Below, piece after piece: positions 1-7,600 of a stretch of DNA of 35,323 nucleotides. The stretch is from the IMG/VR virus record IMGVR_UViG_3300034012_000932, positions 1 to 35,323 of that record. One strand, written 5' to 3'. This stretch comes from a virus. The translations under genes and the position numbers were made by a program. Within the stretch, counting starts at the first letter, position 1. The number at the start of each line of letters is the position of its first letter. The notes below the pieces were generated by a model, which searched no databases, was not told the DNA's origin, and was given only the letters and a program-made list of their open reading frames with translations.

Positions 1-2
1 AC

Positions 3-1484
3 GACAAGAACCTGTTCGAGTACATCCGCGCTTGCATCGAGGATGCCAGCGTCACGAAGAAGGCCATCAAGATCCCAGGCCAGTACGGCTGGCAGGAGGA
101 TGGCACGTTCGTCTACAACGGCAAGGTCTACTTCCAAGACGGCAGCACGCGCACGGTGCCGATGCCAGACTTGGCGAACCTCACCCGCGTCACGCGGTCA
201 CAGGGCACGCTGGAGGAGTGGAGACGCTTCCCACAGATGCTCATGCGCAAGAAGCAGTTTGACCTGCTGGGCATCGCCTGCATGGGGTTCGGTGCGCCGC
301 TGATGAAGTTCACGCAGATGGCGGCGCTGACGATACATGGCGGGTCCACCGACAGCGGCACGGGCAAGTCGTTGGCGCTGAGCTTGCTGAACTCGATCTG
401 GGGCCATCCGATCCGCTACCGCACAGGCAAGAGCACTTCGCCTGTGACCATGCAGCAGCGCATGGGTAACCTCAACAGCCTGCCGTTCACATCGGACGAG
501 ATCACGCACAAGTCTCGGCAGGACATGGAGTGGTTCCCAGGCTTCATCTTCGACGCCTCGGAAGGCCAGGGCAAGGAGAAGAGCGAGGCGCACCACAACC
601 GTGAGCGGCTGAACCTCGTGTCGTGGGCAACGCTGGTCTTCCTGACCTCCAACACCCACATGCAGGACTACATGTCCGGGGCTCGGCAGCACACCTCGCA
701 GGGCGAGTTGCTGCGCATGCTGGAGTGGACGCCTGAGGTCAAGCTGAACTGGACGCCGGAGGAGGAAGACCTTCTCAAGATCCCCGTGCACAACCACGGC
801 GTGGCTGGCGACATCTACGTGCGCTGGCTGGTGCAGAACCAAGAGACTGCAGAGCGCATCACCAAGGAGTGCATCCGCAAGATCAAGGTCGAGTGGAAGA
901 TGTCGGGCGATGAGCGCTACTGGGCCGCTGGCTGCGGCGCAATCATTGCCGGTGCGATTCTTGCTTCAAGTAGGTACGCAGGCATCATCGACCTGCCGGT
1001 GGACAAGATCATCGAGTTCCTCAAGAGCTTGGTGGAGAAAGCCCGCAAGGTGATCAAGACGGGCGGGCGCACGGCAGAGGATGTGCTGAACGCCTTCACC
1101 CGGGAGAACTACGGGCAGTTCGTGGTGATCCGCCAGAGCAACGGCGCTCTGTTGGCAGCGCTGGGCTCAGGGCAGGAGATCGACCAGACGGTCACGCGCA
1201 GCAAGGTCATGGGCCGGGTGGAGCACGGCATCAACAAGAAGAACTACGTGGAGTACTTCATCGAGGAGCAGATGCTCAAGTCGCACTGCGTGGCGATGTC
1301 CTTCGGCTACGACGCGTTCAAGAAGCAGATACAGGCCATGCCCGGGTACACGGTCGGCTTCGAGCGCAAGGACATGATGGCGAAGACTCGAGGCCCGCAG
1401 ATGCGCGTGCGCACGATCTGCATAGGCCGACCGATAGAAGAAGACCCTCACAATGCTGCGGCACTATCCGTGGGACCGGCTTGA
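3..1484 (+). CDS. DUF927-type phage helicase/primase ATPase, C-terminal part (5' end outside window)
   Basis: The reading frame is open from the first bases of the window, so this gene begins upstream and only its C-terminal part (about 493 residues) is present. The start of the visible part (GWQEDGTFVYNGKVY) and the following ATPase core resemble the DUF927 family of P-loop proteins, often fused to primase domains in phage replication modules. A Walker A loop (GGSTDSGTGKS) is encoded at 339-371, with its lysine codon at 366-368. A Walker B-like TSDE follows at 489-500, and a sensor-1-like LTSN lies further on. The expected role is ATP-driven DNA unwinding or priming in the cytoplasm. It is one of only two plus-strand genes here, so it probably belongs to an early replication operon transcribed towards the late genes. 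The family call is from recognition and the biochemical role is inferred. Confidence 0.8.
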   Translation, partial: DKNLFEYIRACIEDASVTKKAIKIPGQYGWQEDGTFVYNGKVYFQDGSTRTVPMPDLANLTRVTRSQGTLEEWRRFPQMLMRKKQFDLLGIACMGFGAPLMKFTQMAALTIHGGSTDSGTGKSLALSLLNSIWGHPIRYRTGKSTSPVTMQQRMGNLNSLPFTSDEITHKSRQDMEWFPGFIFDASEGQGKEKSEAHHNRERLNLVSWATLVFLTSNTHMQDYMSGARQHTSQGELLRMLEWTPEVKLNWTPEEEDLLKIPVHNHGVAGDIYVRWLVQNQETAERITKECIRKIKVEWKMSGDERYWAAGCGAIIAGAILASSRYAGIIDLPVDKIIEFLKSLVEKARKVIKTGGRTAEDVLNAFTRENYGQFVVIRQSNGALLAALGSGQEIDQTVTRSKVMGRVEHGINKKNYVEYFIEEQMLKSHCVAMSFGYDAFKKQIQAMPGYTVGFERKDMMAKTRGPQMRVRTICIGRPIEEDPHNAAALSVGPA

Positions 1485-1656
1485 GAAGGGTCAGGGATTC
1501 TTCGTCCCTGCCCTGGACCTAGAGGCCGTGCGACAGGCGGGACTGCTGGCTGCAGTCCCGCTTCACATCAAGGATGCCCGCGCCCAGTTCGGTATCAGGC
1601 AAGGGCGGCTTGGGGTGTACTTCTACCGGATCGATTTACGTCGCGCCAGTCGCTAG
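1453..1656 (+). CDS. Small conserved phage protein (67 aa) following the DUF927 gene
   Basis: This 67-residue protein begins inside the last 32 bases of the DUF927 gene, an overlap typical of coupled phage genes. The N-terminus (YPWDRLEKGQGFFVPALD) looks like a small protein often found beside phage replication genes, where an aromatic and basic start is followed by a short helix and a basic C-terminal strand. No catalytic motif is visible and the function is unknown. It is a plausible accessory of the neighbouring ATPase. Its last 21 bases overlap the 3' end of the giant minus-strand gene. An alternative is that the ORF is fortuitous, but the conserved-looking start and its position argue against this. 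Confidence 0.65.
   Translation: MLRHYPWDRLEKGQGFFVPALDLEAVRQAGLLAAVPLHIKDARAQFGIRQGRLGVYFYRIDLRRASR
1535..1563. repeat. Strong hairpin in the convergent gene junction
   Basis: A perfect 9-bp inverted repeat (GCGGGACTG, 7-nt loop, CAGTCCCGC) lies at 1537-1561 and extends to 1535-1563 with one G-T and one A-T pair. It sits inside the 67-residue plus-strand gene and about 73 bp past the stop of the giant minus-strand gene. Neither strand has a U-run after it, so it is not a classical intrinsic terminator. It could stabilise or define a 3' end of the minus-strand transcript. Confidence 0.45.
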
Positions 1657-4600
1657 CTGCTGGAGTTTCGCAGCGTCTGACGCCTCACGAGTCATTGATG
1701 CCAGTCTGATCCTGTACTGCTGGATCTTGTTGAGTATCTCGCGTTTCTCGTCTGGCGACTTGTTCGACGCCTTGATGGCGGTCTCCATCTGCGTCAACTC
1801 GCCCATCTGCTGCCGCAGGTAGCCGCCAAGCTCGGCACGCGCATAGTCCGTAGCCCGGGTCTCCAGCAACTGTTTGGCTTCGGCACGTTCACCCTTGTTC
1901 ACCAAGTCCTTGAACGACGCCTGCACCTGCTGTGCCTCGCGCAATTGATCGAACGTGTTGTTGATGATCCACCGCGCATCGTTAGGCTGGAACATGGTGC
2001 CAACCACCGGCATATCAGACAGGCGCTTGGTGGCCTTCTCCGGGCCTTCGCGTACCAGCGGCAAGCTCAGCGCGGCGAGGACCGCCATACCCGCTCCACC
2101 CAGGTAACCTCGGATGAGCGCCTCAAACTTGATGGGGGAGATGCCCGCGCCGCCGAAGAGCTTGGCAAGCTCCGTGGTCTGATCGCGGTACTGGTACTGC
2201 GGCAACAGCAACTGCTCCTTGGCCGAAACAATGTCGCGCCCTGTGAAGAACGAGAAGTTGCTTGCCACCTCGATGCCGGGTTTGAACACCTGCGGGATGA
2301 AGTACGACGACCCGCCTGGGACGGTGTTGCGCAGGATGGCCTTGAACGCTTGTGCTGCCGCATCTTGTTCTGAAGCGGCGCGTGCCGCTGCATTAGCTGC
2401 CGTGTTTCCACCTTCAGCGGCATTGTCGTAGTTCTTGGGGACAAGAATGTTATACAGCGCCTCAGGCAGTGCCTTGAAGATGTAGCCGAGTTCAAACGGG
2501 ATCGGCACGCGCAGCGGTTCCGCAACACCTGGAATGCGCACAAACCAATTACCGTACTTGTCCTCAGGCAGCGCGTTCTTGTACGCCTCATCGTCCTGCA
2601 TGGCGTGCGTGTAAGCCAGGGAGATGGCGAACATCATCATGCCCCGCGTGATCAGCTTCTGCTTGATACGCGCCTTCTCCGCCGCTGTGATCTGTCCGAA
2701 CATAGCCCGGTACAGCACGTTCAAGCCCTGGATCTGGGCGTTGAAGAACGGGATCATTGAGTTGGCAAAGTGGATGCTGGGGGACGCACCACGCTTGTTG
2801 AAGTTCATGGACTCCAGCGCCAGCAGCGTGGCCTCCATCTCCGACATGCCCTGCTTGAGATAGCTGTTGTACTGAGCGCGGCGAGTGAGCGCATCGGCCT
2901 CCATGCCCAACGCTTCGAGCTTACCCATACCCACGTTCAAAAGATTCCCGCCCTGGAGCATGTCACGCATGATCAAGCTGATGTCCTCGGTGGTGCCCGT
3001 GAACATCTGACCGCCGACGATGCCGCGCTTCTCTAGCTTCTTACCGGCGGCGCTGCCGATTTCTCTCAGCGCACCCAGCACAGGCGTAATGTCCGCACCA
3101 GAAGCGATGAACGCTTGCGTCGAGTCCCGCACGATCTGCCGCAGCATGTACGGCGGCATCAGTGTGATGGCCTTACGCAGAATCGTGGTCGGCATCGCCA
3201 TCATGCGCAGGGCGCCCGTCAACTGGACGGGGATACCCTCCATGCCCTTGACCAGCAGATCAGCGGGGACTCCGGTGTTCACATCCTTGCCGTTGACCTT
3301 GATGGTCTCGGTGTCGAGGATGGCGTAGCGGTCTTCACCCTTGACGCGGAACTTCACCACATCCGTGCCACTGATGGGCTTGTTGGTGACCTTGGCTGCG
3401 CCCAGGTCCACAAGCTCCATGACGGCGTTCTTGGTAGCAAGATTGCGCAGAGACATGTCCACCAGCATGTTGGTATTCTGTATCGAGCTGATGGTGAAGT
3501 CCAAGATGGGTTTGTCACCGCCCACAAGCTCTGCGAGGTGCGGCATGTCCTTGACGTTGCCGACCTTGAACGGCGCTTCACCGCCGATCACCAACTCAAC
3601 CACGCCGTTGCGTGAGCGATACCAGGGGATGTAATCCTTGGCTGACAGCAGCTTGTCAGCGTAGTCCTTGCTGAAGACGCCGGTCTTCTGAGCAAAGCGC
3701 ACGAGCCCTTCGTTGTACTCGTTGTACTGATCGCGAGCGGTCTCGAAGATGTCCTTCAGCCCGGGCACGGAGTCAACCTTCTGCAGCACCTGTCGCAGTT
3801 CCTGCTCGGTCACTTGCCCGCTCATGTCGAGCTTGTCGTAGCCCACACGCTTGGCACGATTGGCAGCGACGTACAGCGTGAACAGACGGCTTGTGGCGTT
3901 GGCATCACCCACCATCGGGGTGGCTCGCTTGAGCGTAATGACGACCGAGCGCAGGCTGGTGCCATCCTGGCTCTCGATGATGAACTCGCGCTCACCATCC
4001 TTACGCTGGATCTCGAGCAGGTCCAGCGCCCCGTTGCCTGCCGACTGCGAGACGAAGTTCATGCGCTGGTCGTACATGCGCAGGTAGGACATCATCTGCG
4101 TGCCCTGCAGCTTGGGCAGGTACTTGCGCAGGCGCTCGAAGCCAGCGAAACGGTCAATGACTTGCGTTTCGAACCCCAGCCCGGTGCTGTTGGCCTTAAC
4201 GCCTTGCCACCACGAGCGGTTGCCTGCCACGACTCTGCGGGCTACAGCGTCGGCTTCTGCAAGCTCCGGGTTCAGCCCGCGTGGGCGGTTGAGCACCTTC
4301 GGCCCCAGCAGGCTCATGTCCTGCGCAGTGGCACGCGGCACACGCGTCATGAGGTTGTCCACCGACGCTAGCGTGGCGTCCAGCATGTTGGCGGGGGTCT
4401 TCACGCCCAGCATGTCGAGGATGAGGCTCTTGAACGTGTCCCACATGTGGCGCAACGTCCACTTCTGCTGGCGCATCTCCGCCTGCATGACATCGTCAGA
4501 CAGCGCCTCGGAAGCGAACTCGCTCAGGCTGGTCTTGGCGTTCTCATTACTGGCGTTGGGCAGCTTCTTGTAAGCCTCGAAGAGTTCTTCCAGTTCACGC

Positions 4601-7600
4601 TTGGCTCGAAGCTGTGCGTCGGTAAGCCGGTCCTCAGGCATGCGCAGCACGCGCTCGACTGCAGCGTGGGTGCCCTCATGCAGGAACGTGCGCTCGTTCA
4701 AGCCGTACTTCTTGTCCAGGCGAATGAAGGAGCCATCGACCGCCGCTTGGCCGTAGGCAGCAGCGCCATCGGGATCACGCAGGTCATCAACCAACTCCAT
4801 GCGCGTGTTGCCCAGCAACAGCTTGAGCCGCTGCCCGATGGCGCGGTTGAGTTCGGTGCTGCCGTTCTCCGCCACGTTGGCTGCGACTGCCGCAGCACTG
4901 TCCTCAGTGTCCACGGGCTCCTTCAGTGCAGGGCCTTGGGATGCGGTGGCAGCAAGCTGTTCGAGCGTTTCGGTAGCCGCATCAATATCAGGCGTTTTAA
5001 TCTTTTTTAGATCTTTGGAAAGTGCATCGATCTCGGTTTGTAGCTTTCCCTTTTCCGTTTCAAGTTGCTGTTTTGCAGACTGCTGTTTGTCAGACAGCGT
5101 TTTAGCACCCGCAACAACGGGGCCATTTTTGTTTGCCTCAATAAAAGCCAGTTGGGATTCAACGTCATTTAACCTAGCGCGTTTAGTGGCAAACCGCGCT
5201 AGCGTGCTGGTGCCCGCAGAACGGATCTGCTCTTGCACCGTTTCTGCAAACTCTTTTCTTGACTTCACTTGCGGCAAACCAAGCGACTCGGCTTCTTCTG
5301 CGCTTACACCAAACAAAGACGCTATTGTTGGCTGTACGCCGCCCACTTCTTCTAGCTCTTCGGCTTCAAACGTCGCTCGTTCTTTTGCATAAGCCCTTTC
5401 CGTGCGCTCTTCGCTGGTATCTTCTTCGATAGCCGCTTCTTCTACCTCTTCTTTTGCCTTACCTTTGGACGGACTGCGACTCAGGTTGTACTGGTCCAGC
5501 ACCATCTGCTCGATCTCAGTCAACGGCTCCTTCTTCGCCTTCTTGTCCTTGGCTTGGTTAACGATTGTCAGGATGGCCTGCTCTTCGCGCTGCTGCGGCG
5601 TCATGGGCTGACGCAACATGGTGCGCTGCTCAGCTTGCTCTCGCGCTGCATCCTCGGTGATCGTCGTGTCCTGCCCCACGCCCTTGCCGGTGTAGCGTGT
5701 CTTCTGGGACTTGCGGGCTTTCTCGATCTGCGTCTTGGTGGTTTCGGTGGCGTCAATCTCTGGTGACTCTGCGCGTGTGGCAGCTTCCTGCGTGTACTGC
5801 GCCAGCCGCTCAGCCTCTTGTGCCTGCTTCTGCTGTGCGGTCATTCGCACGGTAGGTGTCGGCACAGTGGCGGTCTCGACCGCTCCTCGGTTGATGCGGT
5901 CTTGCAGCCACGCTTCCTTGCGCAACATTTCGGCAAGCTGAGTCTGGAACCCGAGCACGCCCTTGGGCATGACCCGCGCAGCCATCGCGTTGGTGACTGC
6001 ATCCCTGTACGCTTCCTCCAACTTGCGCAGGGTTGGCTCAAATTTGGCACGCCCCTCCGCACTCGTGATGCGGTTGTACGCCGCTAGCGCGTTTTCGTAG
6101 GGCTTGCGCTCCTTGACCCCTTCGACGGTGAACCGACGAGCGCGATCCAACGCCTCCTGTAGCTGTTTGGTGAGGTCCGTTATGCGTGACTTGTACCCCT
6201 TGAGCACCTGCTGCGGGTTGCCCTTGATCTGCCGCATTTCGTCGGCCAGGATCGTCGGCGTCGGGTCTTCCTTGGCAAGGCGCTGTGCAGCCGTGATAGC
6301 TGGGTAGGTCGTGGCCTGAAGCGGTCGCCCTTCCGCATCCACACCCTCAGGCGCTGACTGCGCCCGCTCCAGGCGGGCTTGCTCGGCCTTGAGCTTTTCT
6401 GCGCTGGCAGTACGGCGCTCTTCACGGTCCACCGCGTCACGTTGGCGCTTGCGTGCGGCCTCTTCTGCGGTCAGCTTGGTCTCGGTTCGCGAGACGAGCG
6501 CCTTCAGTTTGTTGACTTCTCGCTGCGCTGTGCGCACATCCTTGCTGGCTGCAGCCAGCATCGTCGCATCAGGCTCGGCGCGGTCTGCGTAATCGGACAT
6601 GCGCTGCGACGCGTCTTCCAAACGGATGTTGGCGTCGATGTAGGCCAAGCGGGCGTCAATTTCTTGTATCTGCTTTTGCAGCGCTATCTCATCGGCGTTG
6701 ACCGCATTGACCATCTCGTTCAGGAGGGCCTTGTCCTGCTCAGAGATGTTGGCCTGCTGGATAACACTCAGGCGTGCATCCCGCGCCGGATTGCGCTCAC
6801 GCTCCAATGCTTCCAAAGCACCTTTTAGTTCTGCTTGAGTCGTCACCTTCTTGAGCACGCCGCCTGCTTCGCGCAGCATGACCTCATACTGGTCGAACGA
6901 TGCACGGCCTCGCTTCTTCAGCAACGCACGGGCTCCCTTGAGCTTGGCGGTCTGCTCATCAGCAGCACTGAGGAAGCTGCGCAGCGCGTCGATACGCGCT
7001 GATACGCCGGGGAACGCCGCTTCTCCCAACGTAGTGGTCTCGCGTCCCTGGATGAGCGTCTCAAGCTTTGAAAGCTCTTTGCGGGCCGCGTTCAAGCGCG
7101 GGATAGGGAAGACCTTATCGCGGATCTCCGTGATCTCATCAATAACCCCTTGCAGGTAGTCCAGCGTCTTCTGAAGCTCCGCCATCCGCTCCTTGGACCG
7201 CTCCACCACACGCCCGGGGTCAGCGATGTCACGCAGGCGGTCTGCCGCTGCGCTCTTGAGGAAGCGCTGGAACTGCGCCGGGGTCTTGCGCTCGGTGACG
7301 ATCTTCTCTTGCTCTTCGGGGAACAACGCCTGTTGCCCTGCCTGAGTCTCGGCACGACCACGCTCCAGCCTGGAGATGATGGGCTCCAACTCCTCCTGCA
7401 TGGACAGCGGGAGTGCCTGAGCGCTGGGGCCACGGATGGTGTCACGCGAGATGTCTCTGCCCAGGCGCTTCTCTACGGCTGCGGTGCCTTCGACTTCCTT
7501 GCGCTCAGCAGGAGCGACTGCGGCCTCAAGCTCTTGCGGCGTGGCTTTGAACACGGCTGCTGCCGCGTCCCTGCGGCTCGCACCTTGAGCAAGTTTTTGT

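Noticed and set aside
198-842. Minus-strand ORF of 214 codons opposite the DUF927 gene
   Set aside because: The DUF927 frame has Walker motifs, and the antisense product is His/Val-rich with no recognisable features.
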